Assembly (NCBI GenBank): GCA_037951165.1
Contig: JBBDHG010000019.1
Coordinates: 4,984,001-5,048,000 of the forward strand
Length of the DNA: 64,000 bases
Direction of reading: 5' to 3'
Origin: Lophius americanus
Lineage: Eukaryota > Chordata > Actinopteri > Lophiiformes > Lophiidae
Shown here: positions 1-12,066 of the stretch, piece by piece
Layout of the letters: each line of letters opens with the position of its first letter
Numbering within the stretch: position 1 is the stretch's first letter
Notes under the pieces: model-generated
Told to the model about the DNA's origin: nothing
Database searches by the model: none
Seen by the model: only the letters and a program-made list of their open reading frames with translations
Made by a program: the position numbers and the translations under genes

Positions 1-1664
1 TTTTCTTGCTTTATTTTTTGCTCATTCAACACAGTCCTTGAAAAATGTTCTGTGCTTTCTTACGCTGAAGTGACTGTCTCTGTCGGAATGTCTGTATCAA
101 ATGAATTCCTGCTTGCACACATGCACACACACACATCCCAATCTGTTACCTCTTTCCATTAGCAGGAACCAAAACATTCTTGTTCTATCTTGAAAAGTGA
201 GTTTTGTGAGAGAGTGATGTGGTAGAGGAAGCTTTCGCATCCAATTGTGCTGATGCGTATCCACAACCTGTGTGACAATGCATCCTCCCATTTTTTATGG
301 TCTCTGCGTTGGCTTGATCTGCCTGAGTCTCCTCTCTCCCATGAGTCGAGCAGCAGGTGTTCACCGAGTGTTTTATTCTCGTTGTCATTCTCTTCTACAT
401 CTTTCTTACTCTTGCTTCGAGGTCTCTCGGGGGATACAAGCAGAGAGAGAAAATTGTGACTTTGGAGTAGTCAATTTTAGCATCAGGACTTATTCAATTC
501 CATGGCATCTCAGATGAATAGGTTGATAAAGAATTTATCATGCACTTTAAATGACTAGAAGACTCCATGAATTCATTTTCGTTCGTCTTATTTATTTAAT
601 CAAGTTCCAGTGTTAGAATATGTAAACTTTAAGATAAGATACAATAACACTTTATAGTTGCCCTTTTGGATTAACAATGTGACAAGTAAGGAAAGTACAC
701 ATGAAAACACAAGTCATCAGCAACTGTCCTCTCAGTCCAAAGGATGTCACTGTGGGATCCATGTTCATGCCAGTGATGTCTATGGACTTAATAATGACAG
801 ACATTGGACTACATTTACAACCTAAGATATTATTTGTTCATTGGTTTTTATTTCACCCAACAAATGTAATGGTTTTAGTGGATAATGAGTGGGCTATTTG
901 AGTGAAGCTCATGCAGGCACAGTTTGGGGGGGGGGGGTTTGAGAGTGAGCAGCATGAGGTATAGGCTGTGTTGCAGATGGACTCATGTTCCTGTGCTGAG
1001 TCAAAGTAAAGAAAGTTTTTTCAAAGTATACACATAGAAGCATGCCTGGAAGGGTTTTCTGTCCATGTTAGCAACATCTGCCCCCTCAGGAAGTAGAGTT
1101 GGCTCAGGTTCTTCCTGTACAGCTGTTCCATGTTATCCTCCCACCCCAGCTTGTTATCCACTGAACACTAAGGTATTTGTTGGTGTTTACTTGTTTACTA
1201 CATGGATGTTGACACCCAGGATGGTAACAGGAACCGGGGGATTCCTCCTTTAGAACCTCCTATGTTGGCTCCTTGGTGGTCTTGGTTTTAAGCTAGAGGT
1301 GGTTGCTATGGCAATATTATTAGACTTTAGTTTGGTTGAACGTACATATATCTGAAAGCAGAGGTAAAGTGAAGAGGATGGGGCAAAAGAGGAGGGGACC
1401 TACAGTCCCTGCGGATTATTGTGTTAAAAATGGATTGTTTGGTGAAGACAATAGTATACTTAAACTTTATTGAGTTTTAAAAGAAAAGAGTGTAACACTC
1501 ATGTGATGATACATACTTTGAGACCAGGATGTGCCCTCCAGAATTAGTGCGGTGTCAGGTTGCATTACAAATGTATTGTTGGGTCAGCTATCCTCAATCA
1601 AGTTATATTAAATCTCTCAGTATAAGATATCAAGTCTAACTGGTAAGGGTTTCATCATCCTGAT
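1..1664. other. intergenic, nothing recognised
   Basis: I see no gene or recognisable transposon here. Only short chance reading frames (60-80 codons, no known motif) occur. A pure run of 12 G lies at about 926-937 and a short CA-rich tract at about 116-135. Confidence 0.5.
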
Positions 1665-2515
1665 GAAATTCTCAACCGCTTGTGAGATTTCTGGGGAACA
1701 CTTTAAACTGTGAGTAGGCAGACTGAATAGGTAGGACTGGAGGAACGAGAAATGACAGAACGGATCGAGTCCATTTTTGATTTGAAGAAAGCCATGAAAA
1801 ATTATTACAGAGCTCTTCTGTAATTTCTGTGATTGAGGGAGTTTGTCGTTTTAGAAGATGATTGATAGTGGAAAATAGCTGCTTAGAATTTCCAGGACTG
1901 GTTTTGATGATTTTGGAGTAGAACAGTGACCTAGCCTCTCTAAGGGACTTTGAGTAGGCCTTTTGGTGTTTCCGAAAGTATAGCTTGTGGAGAGTGAGAC
2001 CTAAAGCCTTATAACGCCGTTCGAGGACACGCCCAGCTGCCTTCATTTTCCGTAGCTCGCTGGTGAACCAGAGGGCTGAGCGGGAGAAGGTGACTGTTCT
2101 AGTTTTTAAAGGGGCGTGACGATCCAGGATGCTACTCAGGGATTTATTGTAGAAATCCGCTGGGTCATTGGCTGATACAAAATTTGCAGAAAGAAGATGC
2201 TGGAGGTCGACTCTCATGGTTTCTGGGTTGATGTTTTTCAAATTCCTGAAGTAGATTTGACGTTTGGGCTTGCCGGGGGGGACACGAGTGACAATTCCAT
2301 GGAGAGGGCCTTGTGGTCGGACACTCCCAGATCGTACACAAGAAGATTGCTGAGAGGAACAGAGTCAACAGAGTGATGACTAGATCCAGAGTGTGTCCCA
2401 TGGTGAGGGTGGGACATCGACAAATTGCCTGAGATTAAAACAATCCAGTAGTTGGAGAAATTTGCATGCAAAATGACAGGAATGGGAGTTGACATAAATA
2501 GTTCATACATCCAAG
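1665..2515 (-). mobile_element. L2/CR1-like LINE fragment (endonuclease end and linker)
   Basis: Read on the minus strand, this translates into the end of an apurinic-type endonuclease domain followed by the linker before the reverse transcriptase, as in L2/CR1-like non-LTR retrotransposons of fish. Seen directly: the endonuclease signature S-D-H-K-A-L-S-M-E-L at about 2293-2325. It is followed, in another frame, by a 189-codon open stretch (1672-2241) with the linker signatures DRHAPLKTRTVTFSRSA and SPGNSKQLFSTINHLLK. Frame changes between the pieces show the copy is dead. The reverse transcriptase and 3' end are absent, so this is an internal fragment rather than the usual 5'-truncated copy. 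The superfamily is fairly sure, the exact family is not. Confidence 0.8.
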
Positions 2516-4690
2516 TACTATAATATTGGCAGAAGTTTTACAAAAGGTTGAAAATATGTTGTGCATGTCTGATATCAGGTCAGATCCAGACATTGATTAG
2601 GCTAATCAAAACTTTGGTTAATTTTTAACCAAAGTTGGAGTTACTTATCTGCTTTGGATCATTATCTTTCAGAATGTTGTGAGAAGCTGTGATTGAGCTT
2701 CAACACAAAGACTGATAATCCAACATTCTCCCTACATTTTCTGATTGTATTTTTTTTTTTTTTTTTTTGAAGATCCACTATATTCTTTTAATATAGATAT
2801 TTAAAAAATAAAAGAAACCAGGAAGAGGCAAATTATATATATTTTTTCAATTGCTAGTATCACTTTTATCTACCTTTATCTACTGCGCTGTAATTCCTGA
2901 TTGAAATTCACTCACATATAAACCAAAACTGAATCTCAAGATCAGACATAAGAGAAGTTACAGCTTCAGAGTCGAAGGATGGTCTAGCTTGGCAAAAACA
3001 GTTGAGACATTTTACTTGCAGTTAAAAATGTATGGCGGCTGCTCAACCAAATCTTTATCTTAAATGCATTTCTTAATAGGAGGTAGTGATGCCTTGTCTT
3101 TCATGGGGGTTGATTCAAGTATTTTCAGAGCCCTTTGAAATCTTAATTTTTCCAAAACTTTGCAGTTGTGTCGAAGGGTAGTCAAAACCCAATTCTCTAT
3201 ACACATCGAACACATTCTGCTGATGAGACAGAATCCTCTCTCCCTCTAATATTGACATCAACATATCAGGGTTAGTGGTGATGTGTTTGTTCACCAGTTT
3301 AATTTCTTCTTGAAATATGACATTTGCAGAAATAAAAGTTAACTGGTGGGATCAGGAGATATAGAGAGAGAAGGACAGAGACAGAGAGAGAGAGACATAG
3401 ACTGAGAGTTAACCAGCATGATCATTATTGAGTCGGGTGCAGAGAAAGAAGAGCAGCATCAGCAGCAGACCACCAGCTTTGATGCCAAGACACTGAGTGA
3501 ACTAATGATAGTCCCCACACTCCCTCTCTGTGCCATTTGTGTCATCTGGCTACTGAGGAGATCGTTTGATTTGGTGGAATTTTACAGCCCAGAAGGGCTA
3601 AAAGTAGCCATTGTTTCAGAAGAAAAAACCTTAAAAGTAATAACATGTCCCGCCATCATCATCCTGTGATTCCCTCAGATATGTTCCAATACTCTAATGA
3701 TTTAACTTAGAGGAACTTAGATTTGCACTCAAAAATGTTTGCTGTTAATAAACTGCTGAATGAGTTGTTATCTGTAAAACCTTCAGTGAAGATTGTGCAA
3801 CCCTGAGACAAGTCACAGTAAATGGAGATTTAGCGAAAATTCAATCAGAAAAACTATTCCTGGCTACAATAGGGGCAAAGTTGCTACTTATACCACTCTA
3901 TTATCCTTTCACACATGCTTGATCTCAATTACCTGCCTCACGGCCTGGGTCATTAATTGATATCAACTAAATCCATTCAGCAAGCCTCATCCATCCAATC
4001 ACTGTCAGACCAGCATGATTAGCCCATCACTATCAGCCACATCCAGCTGCTTCCTTTCAATATGACTCTCCATCCATCAAATTCTCACATGATGCTGGTT
4101 TGTGCATCCTTTGCTTGCCCATCTTCAACTAGTCCCTCGCAGATCCATGAGACTCATCATATTCAGCCTCAGCAAAGTCATCAGTCACCACCACCAGTAT
4201 CCAGACTGCTTTCAAAGACTTCTGAGGAGGCATATTCCTTGCTGCTGCTCAGGGGAGAGACCCTTCAATCACAAAAGACTTTCTAATTGACCAATTTTCA
4301 CACATCTGCTGCTGTAATAAATCATTGATATTTTCTGCATTCTGTCCTCTTTGATTGACACATACTTAGATATCATCAATACAAAAATTAAATATCTTAT
4401 TTTTTTCCATTTTCAAGACAAACAGAACATCTTCTTTTTTTGATTGCTAAGTGTTTATTGGAAATACTTGTAAATTTCAAGGCAAGCAGTTAGTTATTGA
4501 ATAATTTTCTGTAACCACAGTTACAAGTTTTATAATGTCTGTTTTGTTTTTTTTAATCTCAGAATATAACTACACATAAACAGATTCAAATAAACTTATA
4601 AGGTAATAATAGACATTTTTGTAAATACTCAAGTTGTGAATAAAAAATGTAAAATACATAAAATGTATACATTCCTACTATTTCTTTTTT
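2516..4690. other. intergenic, only simple repeats
   Basis: No gene seen. The stretch holds a perfect hairpin at 2610-2636 (listed separately), a poly-T run of about 19 at 2750-2768 and a GA-rich tract at about 3361-3402. Reading frames at 3418-3669 and 4062-4286 have no recognisable motif and are probably chance. Confidence 0.5.
2610..2636. repeat. perfect 12-bp hairpin
   Basis: AACTTTGGTTAA at 2610-2621 is followed by a 3-base loop and its exact reverse complement at 2625-2636. No flanking element was recognised, so it may be the remnant of a small palindromic transposon or chance. Confidence 0.75.
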
Positions 4691-4694
4691 TAAG

Positions 4695-4860
4695 ATTGCC
4701 AGAAAGGCAGTGGGGGCAGAGCTAAATTCAGATGACAAGTCACCATCACACAACCAGAGGCAAACATAAGCCTAGGAGTAATTTAGACAGAACGTGATAC
4801 ACAGAGCGGACCTGGATTTGAACCCCAAACCTTCTTTCAATGTGGCAATAATGTTAAATA
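4695..4860 (-). repeat. very diverged SINE-like fragment
   Basis: The sequence GGATTTGAACCCC near 4812 resembles the reverse complement of a Pol III B box (GGTTCAAATCC). The 110 bases before it loosely match the body of the SINE-like repeat seen more clearly at 6640-6983. Similarity is weak and the edges are guesses. Confidence 0.3.
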
Positions 4861-5559
4861 TTGCCCTTTGAAAATGAACTGCATGAACTCAACATTCAGT
4901 AACAGGATGTTGTCTGTTACAATCTCTGAAGTTTCAGCCTTCACTTGATGGAGTGAGGTGGGGGGTTTATTCAATAGAGGTGACCACTCAATGTCAAGAA
5001 AGTAAAACTACTTCTTCGTGTGTGTGACTCGTCTCCATTGGATGTTTTTATCTTTTCTCCACGAGAACCATTCAGTCAAAATGTACCCATTGCAGACTGA
5101 TCAGAGCAGGTCCGTGTCTAACGGTTACCATTTAGACAATCCCCTGGGAGATAGATAACGAAAACATTCCTCCTCTTCTCTCGGGCGAGTACCCAATTAG
5201 AACTTCTTCCTGTTTTCCAACTCTAGTAAGTTCATTACCAAATGCTGATAGAATAGTATCCTATGAACATTGAAACTTACTGTAGTATTCCTCTATCTCT
5301 GTACTTTGTATTGCATGGAAGCAGTACTTCGAATGTACTTTGTAGCAGTACTTTGAATCGCATGGAAGCAGAAGCTTCCAAACAGTAGCTGACCGAGTCA
5401 TGATTGACACAGAACAGAACTCTATTCAAAGCATCCTACAACGTTTCTGAGCTGAGGACAGTTGATGCTAAGGCAGGTAGAGAACCATTGCTCTTCCAAC
5501 CCTTGGAAGACCCTGAACCATATTTTAGAGACCCCTTGAGAGTTTTGTGTCCACTCTGG

Positions 5560-5740
5560 GCTCTCCAACCATCCAGAGGCATGGAAATCTTCCAAAAGGA
5601 GGCACCTTGGAGGCATCATCATAAGATGCCCGTACCGCCTCAACTCGCTCCTTTTGACGCAACAAAGCAGCCTCTCTACTTCCGAGTTTGCTGCAGATAT
5701 CTGAGCTCCTCAACATCTCTAAGTTCTGTATCAGCATGAT
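5560..5740. repeat. possible retroelement-derived segment
   Basis: Text such as CCTCAACTCGCTCCTTTTGA followed by GAGCTCCTCAACATCTCTAAG resembles a dispersed teleost repeat that I recall from LINE-associated sequence. A frame of 111 codons (5404-5739) crosses it but shows no known domain. The family is not identified. It abuts the clearer LINE fragment at 5755. Confidence 0.25.
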
Positions 5741-5754
5741 GACTTTTTATATCA

Positions 5755-6075
5755 TACTGGTATCATGTGGCGAGATGTCTTCGTGTGCAGAGCCCAGTAG
5801 CGCCTACCAGAGGGAAGACGCTGGAACATGTCCATGTCCAAAGTGTGATGGGATGTGATGGAGCTGCCGAGGACAGACTGGATTGTGACCGTGTAAAATT
5901 GGAAAAGCAGTTCCTGACACAGGTTGAACTTTGCTGAGCTGGCGCAGGAAGTACATCCACTGCTGGTCCTTCTTGATAATGATATTGATGATGGAAGTCT
6001 ATTTTAGGTCCTGGGAGTTTGTGGATCCCAAAGCCCTGAAGGTGTCCACGGTCAAGAGTGTGGTTGTAAATGGTG
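5755..6075 (-). mobile_element. LINE fragment, C-terminal part of reverse transcriptase ORF
   Basis: On the minus strand the translation gives ITIYNHTLDRVDTFRALGST, then an IIKKDQQWMYFLRQLSKV-like segment. This matches the conserved (L)G(S/T)xIxxxLxW...KKxQQRxxFLRxL block after the catalytic core in Rex1/CR1/L2-type LINEs. Downstream the frame shifts but a PSGRRYRAL-like trace is still visible near 5790. It is a dead fragment with no catalytic DD pair inside. Clade placement within the jockey-like group is uncertain. Confidence 0.6.
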
Positions 6076-6639
6076 ATGGGATCCAGAGTTTGGGGCCAAA
6101 AGCGATATTAGATAAGTGTTTTGCATCAATATAGACAATTAATACTTTAATGTATATCTGTATTTATTATGAGATAGGCTAGACATAAAAATAGAAAAAC
6201 ATACTTTCTCACAGCAATTTAGCTCCATAAATATGTGTGCTGGAGGGGTTAAAGTAGAGAAAGGAGCAGTGCTTGACCCTCCCTTATTACCCCCACTGAG
6301 ATGCTCTCGAGCAAAAGCAGCGAAGCTGAACCTTATGGTATGATTACATCATGCTGACACATCCCACATGTCTATGTTAAAGAAAATGATCATTTCCATA
6401 GTTTTCTTGTTAGTATTGAAAGATGGGATTGGCAGAAAGCATGAAAAGCAGCTAAGCTTTTCAAACACTGGAAGATAAATTAATACTTATTTGCTCATTA
6501 ATGTATGGAAGAAAACTGAAATCAAGCTAATTTGAATGGGAATTGAATTTACTCACAATGCCGTCCAAGCAGCGTGCACTCGCAACTGTAATCTGCTTCA
6601 AAAAAGATTTTCAGCATGGCCGTCTCAGTAATTTAATTA

Positions 6640-6983
6640 ATTATCAACAGCTTATCCTGTTCAGGATCGCGGCAGAGCCTATCCCAGCTGACATCAAGTG
6701 AGGGATTACAACCAAGATGATTTGCAAGATGTCACAGGTCTGACACATACAGGACATAAAACCACTCAAACTAACACTCACTCCTACGGGCAATTTCAGT
6801 GTCAGCAAATCCCTTATATTGCCTGTTTTTGGAATGTGGCGGGAAGCTGGAGTTCCCGGAGAGAATACACGCAGACACAGGGAGAACAAGCAATTTCCAA
6901 ACAGAAAAGAGGAGGATTCGTACCCGGTACCTTCCTGCTGTGAGGCAGCAGTTCTAACCACTGTGCCACAGTGCCGCCCCCCT
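6640..6983 (-). mobile_element. tRNA-derived SINE-like repeat
   Basis: Reading the minus strand from 6983, the element begins GGGCGGCACTGTGGCACAGT, where TGGCACAGTGG matches the Pol III A box. A B-box-like GGTACGAATCC lies about 50 bases on. The body then gives CTCCCTGTGTCTGCGTG, a CCACATTCCAAAAACA stretch, and an end resembling GCTGGGATAGGCTCTGCCGC followed by GATCCTGAACAGGATAAGC. This order is that of a very common teleost dispersed repeat. Related copies lie at 9581-9882, 43945-44225, 44315-44750 and 49735-49975. The B box has a mismatch, so this copy is probably silent. Confidence 0.75.
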
Positions 6984-7395
6984 CGGCTTCATAAGAGCTG
7001 AAATTGACCAAAACCCAAGATCAGAGGAGATAAGAGAAGAGCAGGCTGTACAGGGATTTAAATTAGGCTGCAAGGAGGGCAAAAAAATAAGAGCCATCCA
7101 AAAACGGAAGGTGTTAAGCATCAATACATACTTCAGTGAAGCTCCTGCCTTTACAGTTCCTGTTATTCAACTTCCATTATGTATGTTTATTTACCTGGTT
7201 TGTGGAAGAGGACGGTGGATTGTGGTTGGGCCAAGGGGGATATGAAAACCAAATTGCTTTATCGTATATCTCGTTTCAATAGGTCTAACTTTGCTACATT
7301 TCTTGGTGTCTTCTTTTTAACTTCTATGTCCATGGGGGGATAGGCAATATGGTGCATTTAGGGGGATGCATAAGCAGCATAAACACATCTTTTTA

Positions 7396-7451
7396 TAATG
7401 TAAAGCACTTTGTGTTACTTCATGTATGAACAGTGCTATATAAATAAACAT
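7396..7451 (+). repeat. L2-type LINE 3' tail
   Basis: GTAAAGCACTTTGTGTTAC followed by a short spacer and AGTGCTATATAAATAAA is the typical terminal motif of teleost L2-like LINEs. Only the last 55 bases or so are left. Similar tails lie at 11452-11518 (minus), 18895-18982 (plus) and 61946-62000 (minus). Confidence 0.55.
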
Positions 7452-7614
7452 GTATTTTTTTTTAAAATATGTTGAAAGAAGTATGACTCGGGCAGAGCAA
7501 CACATGATGTATACTCCATGTTTGTTAAATCGGTTTCAAACCTTGTATTCATCGGTGAAAACATACTTCCATATGCCGTTCATGTTGCCATTAATTCATC
7601 CAGGTTGCAAGAAG

Positions 7615-8030
7615 CATTTCTAGGGTGTGTTGGGATGATCTAATCCCACCATGCATCCCAGCAGCAGCCATCAACAGATTAGTTGTCTTTATCCAAAACC
7701 TCCTGTGGTGTCTTTCTCTGCCGCTTCAGTGATTGTCCGCATGGCAGCCCTCTTCATAGATCCAGTTACTCAAAGCCCTGCCAGAGCTTTATAGATTGAA
7801 AATGCAGCAAGTACACGGCACCCCTCTTAAATCTGCACTCTAAGAAGCACCAGCCCTCGCTTCTACACAGCTCCACCAGCTCCTGATATCTGGGATACTT
7901 CCCCTGTGAGTCTCCACTATGTTTTTTTTTTCTGAGGCACAGTCAACACCCACAGTATCACCTGCTTGGTGGAGTACGAGGAGGTGATAAAGTCTGGCTG
8001 GAGTGTTGTGTCCACGATTTGATGAGTGCA
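7615..8030 (-). mobile_element. relic of LINE restriction-like endonuclease domain (R2/NeSL-type)
   Basis: The minus strand translates as QPDFITSSYSTKQVILWVLT, and after a frameshift as KYPRYQELVELCRSEGWC. It then gives a decayed tail with similarity to the GxxRxRAIKxxTEAAERAS region. The pattern P-D, about a dozen residues, then a (L/V)LTVP(W)E-like strand is the PD-(D/E)xK fold signature of the C-terminal endonuclease of site-type LINEs (R2, NeSL, Utopia-like). Here the usual acidic residue after LTVP is Q and the frame is broken, so the copy is inactive. The rest of the element was not found. The clade assignment is from memory of the motif. Confidence 0.5.
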
Positions 8031-9580
8031 CTTTAGTTATTTGCTATAGTTATTTTCATTTAATATTAAACAATATTAAAAGAAAATGACCTCCACAAAA
8101 CCACGTGCATTTAAAAACTGTGACCTAAGATGTTTAATTATAAATTTCACAAATTAATTAATTCGTAATTTGTTGTTTCCCCTGCGGTTCTGCTGTAGAA
8201 TATACTATCTGTGAATCCCAGTATGCACACAGGAAATACAAAAATAAAATCATTAAAGTCGTCATTAAATTGTATATCAAACAGTCTGTTATGCCACTCA
8301 GTAATAAAAAAATTATCAGGATATATAACGAGAAAAATTCCTCAAGTGTGAACTTGAGGGTCAGAAACTATTTTCTTTTATGTAACTGAATGTTATAGAC
8401 AATTTGAATTAATGTAATAGGGCTCCTTTTATATCCAAAGAAAAACGTTACACCACTGAACAAATGTTTCATCCATGGTTTTCGTACTTTGAACCTTCCG
8501 GGGAGAAAAACCATCATAACACTAGTACAGCTTCTTAGATCTGTGACTTCCTTAAATATGTGCCACTAGAAGGACCCGAGATGGGGTCAAGCAATTTTCA
8601 ACACTCGTAGTACGGTGCCACTGTTCTCTGGTTTGATTGACAGCTCAGTTTGAGGATGGAGGAGAGACTTTATGTCGCCTCTGGATTATTTGCCAGTCAC
8701 AACTGGTACAAATTCTGCTGTTATTCATTGGGTGAGAGCGTGTTAGTTGTTTGTTTTCGTGTTACATGAACGCACCGATTTTGCTAGTTGCACAGGTATG
8801 AGACGGAATTGCACAACACGAGGTGTAGAGGATGCTGAGGAGCGTGTCTTTATTTTCAATAAGCTTTCATCATACTCACAGTAACCAGGTAGCTTTACTC
8901 TTCAGGCAATACTGTCCTCCTTTAAAGGATGGTAATGAACGGCTAGTTTGCCAAGTTCAAATAGTTTTTGAAGAAACGTCATACACTAAATTGCTTTTGC
9001 ACGCAAGGGTGATGACCAGAGGAGGCTGGTCCTCTTGATCTATCAGCTAAACGCTGATAGATCAACACCACACCACTTTTACCACATCAGACCATTCATT
9101 GAATTAAGACCAGAATCTTTATCGTTTTCTGTTATTCACTCGTGTATTTGTGAATGGGGGGTCCTTGTATAGGCTACCTCTTCAAACTAATGTCAGACAT
9201 GGGTCAAGGCAAAACTTTCCAATGGCTTTATGAAAAGAAACTCTGAATTTTAGCACTTTTAACCTCAGTGTGATGTAACCAAGTAAATCTGTTTCCTTGA
9301 ATGCTTGTAGGAGGAAAACCATTATAATATTTTCTTTGGTCTCTATCTGTATCTGTTACTGCTTATGCAAATGGTCTTGATAATCTACTTTATAAAAACA
9401 AAAAGAGGTTGTCAGTCTTATTGCTTTCATAATACGAGGCTTGAAAACTTCCAAATACATAAATTGTAATAGAAAAATATAGTATAGAAATTTTACTTAT
9501 TTGAGATTGCTAATGCAGACATTAAAAACATGCACTAAAGAGGATTAAATAGTTTATCAGTATTTTGATCTGTGAGCAAG
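8031..9580. other. intergenic, no gene seen
   Basis: AT-rich, no coding motif. It contains a small hairpin at 8340-8359 (CCTCAAGT / ACTTGAGG) and a perfect 13-bp hairpin at 9035-9065, listed separately. Confidence 0.5.
9035..9065. repeat. perfect 13-bp hairpin
   Basis: TTGATCTATCAGC (9035-9047), loop TAAAC, then the exact reverse complement (9053-9065). The sequence outside the arms does not extend the pairing. It could be a short palindromic element or structured RNA. No flanking tRNA or miRNA family was recognised. Confidence 0.85.
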
Positions 9581-9882
9581 AGGGGGGTGGCGCAGTGGTT
9601 AGCAATGCTGCCTCACAGCAAGAAGGTACCAGGTTCAAATCCACACTTACCAGCCTTTCTGTGCAGGGTATGTATGTTCTCCCTGTGTCTGCATGGGCTC
9701 TCTCCAGGAACTCCAACTACCTCCCACAGTCCAAAAACATGTGATATTGGTGACACTAAAATTGCCCATGTGGGTGTGAGTATATGTGATTGTATGTCTC
9801 CAGGTGTCTGCCCTGCAATGAACTGGTAACTTGTCCAGGGTGTACCCCACCTGTGACCCAGAGCAGGATAAGCAGCCACGGG
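9581..9882 (+). mobile_element. tRNA-derived SINE-like repeat
   Basis: Starts near GGGGGGTGGCGCAGTGGTTA (A-box region), then CTGCCTCACAGCAAGAAGGT and the B box GGTTCAAATCC at about 9632. It continues with CTCCCTGTGTCTGC, TCCCACAGTCCAAAAACATG, CCCTGCAATGAACTGG and TGTCCAGGGTGTACCCC. This is the best preserved copy of this family in the window. Both Pol III boxes are near consensus. It lies opposite in orientation to the copy at 6640. The GC-rich 150 bases downstream (9883-10040) are not part of the family as I know it. Confidence 0.8.
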
Positions 9883-10089
9883 GATGCCATTCCACCCCCA
9901 ACACACCCTGATCCACATCCACCTCCCAAGGCCCCTGGGTGTATGTAGTGACACACAACAAGACAGGAAGGTGGCAAAGGCCTCAAGAGCGAGTCAGAAG
10001 CTGCCCACCCATCCCTTCCACCAACCCCCAGTTAGTGAGGAGCCAGACCCCTCAATTCCAAATTTGGGAATAATATAGTAAACGTTTTC

Positions 10090-10375
10090 TTCACATATCC
10101 TCTGCCAGAATTGACTGACAGGTGCACATATTCACATGGCATGCATGTAACAATCCTTTATGTTCGCCTTGCAATGCAAGCAAATGTTTGAATGTGAGAG
10201 AGCCATTCTGAACATCTTTTGTCCTGTGTAATGTGTTCTTTGAAGAATGTTGTACTGTTTGAGCTGTGGGTTGGTGCATTTTGTCATTTTAAAGTTATTA
10301 CAACGGATTTCAGCCAGAAATTTTGGTCTGGTTTGAAAGATAAATCTGTCTCCCACTTATTAAATTAGGAGAGAA
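10090..10375 (-). mobile_element. possible L1-type LINE ORF2 C-terminal relic
   Basis: The minus strand encodes QYNILQRTHYTGQKMFRMAL followed by CLHCKANIKDCYMHAM. The order (N)xLHRxYxTPxRLxRxG...CxxC...GxxxHxxW is that of the C-terminal region of L1/Tx1-like ORF2, where a Cys-rich knuckle follows a basic helix. The final His and Trp/Cys positions are altered. The reverse transcriptase is absent. Short and diverged, so moderate confidence only. Confidence 0.45.
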
Positions 10376-11435
10376 ACAACAAAATTTGTTTTGGCCTGTA
10401 ATACAGATATTTTGGATAAAAATGTGGTGCATGAGAGATTCAGAAGATATTTTACCCTTGAGGGAAGCAATTGGCTTTGTCTAAATATATATTTGTTCCT
10501 GCAGATTTTTCTTGAGAAATTCAAATTAAAACTTAATTTGAATTTTTTTTTTTTTGCGCTTCTACATACTTAATCAATTTTACGGTTACTTCTTACTGTA
10601 TGGCAACTTCCCAGTAAGTTTGTTTCAGCTTTTTCTGTGCACCTAAATGCTTTTCAGTAAACTTTTTCAATTACAAATTTTCTGTAGGCCCTTGTGACGG
10701 CTTCCCTAAAGGTAACGCGGTCTCAAATTTGGGAAACCGCAATATTTTACAGTGGACGCAAGACAATGTTCGGATTTTTGCCCAACACCTTCATTTCCCC
10801 ATAGTTAAAGTGCAACACAACGAACCAGGGACTGGCGACCCAAGCAAAAACATGTACAAATTGCTTTAAACTGCTGTGCTATGAGTTTTGGTAACCATTT
10901 ACAAAAAACTTTATCCCAAAAAAATAATGGAACTTTGTTCAATCTGTGACTGGCAATGTAGCAACTTTCAATGCAATTATGCAATATTTACATGACACAA
11001 AGACATCTAATCTAAAACGAAAGTCGATTCCCGTAGAAAATTTAGACGGCATGATTTTTCCATTCATTTTTTTTATTTTTTTTTATTTTTTTTTCTGTGT
11101 TTCTAAAATTGTTCTGCATTACATTTTAGAAGTTTAATTTTCTGGTAGCTTATTTCTTGTCTGGGAAATGCAAAGCTTACCTCTATGCAAGAGCCAGTCT
11201 TTGTTTCGGGTCTATGGCAGCTCTATAGTTGGTTGTTTGCCTGGTCAGTTCAGGACTGATGAGGAACAGAATTTCCTCCATTTCTTCAGCACTCATCCTG
11301 AAATACTGATGATGACATTTATGTCAAGCATCAGCTCAGCCACAAGGTGATCAAAATCCCCTCGTTGTCTCCTTCTCTGGTTGAGAGGATGCACCTAAAC
11401 CGGCTCCCTCTCCTTCCCAGTTTCTGTTGGCTTGT

Positions 11436-11812
11436 AGCCACCATAAGTATTTTAATAATAATAATAATAATTCATACTTATACAGCACTTCACACGAAAC
11501 TCAAAGATGCTTTACAGAGTATATTTCTGATGGAATTCCATTTTGAGTGCTCTTCTCCTGTTAACAGGCACTGTATCTGAAATATACATACAAAATAATT
11601 TTGAGGATGATTGTTTTATCAAACTACTAAAACACAGCCACAAATATTAGTCCTTCATAACTGCATTTAAACAGCATTAACTTTGACTGCCAACAACAAA
11701 GTATGAATAAACAATTAATCCAAGCAAAGAAAAACAGAATACCCACTTACCCACGGTAGAAGATCAAAAATAATTATTAATAATAATTATTATTAAAATA
11801 CTTATGGTGGCT
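11436..11812. mobile_element. 377-bp segment bounded by perfect 27-bp inverted repeats
   Basis: The arm at 11436-11462 begins AGCCACCATAAGTATTTTAA and continues with AAT repeats. The arm at 11786-11812 is its exact reverse complement. The 323 bases between include an L2-like 3' tail in minus orientation next to the left arm (11452-11518). No transposase is present, so it resembles a non-autonomous foldback/MITE. No clear target-site duplication is visible outside the arms. An alternative is an inverted duplication of a LINE-tail junction. Confidence 0.55.
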
Positions 11813-11997
11813 GCACGAAATAATTGCCAAATCTGAAAAATCTGAACAAGTCAACAAAGAAGACTAGCGTGGACGCTCCGCTTCTGACATACCTCTGGTG
11901 TGGACTAAGGACGTCCGTCGCGCAGCTGCAAAGTCACCAGAACGTGACCACAACGCTCCCAGGGGTATCAAGGCTTTAAATATGACATACATAAGAT

Positions 11998-12066
11998 TGA
12001 GATATAAGATCCATTCATATATACACAACAAATTTGTACTAAATTGGACCAATGGCTGAGGTACTA
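11998..12066 (+). repeat. partial copy of the TTTGGACTAAATTGGACC repeat family
   Basis: AAATTTGTACTAAATTGGAC followed by CAATGGCTGAGGTACTATGG matches the 3' half of the units described at 27276-27620. It is on the same strand as all other copies. Only the end of the unit is retained. Confidence 0.5.
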
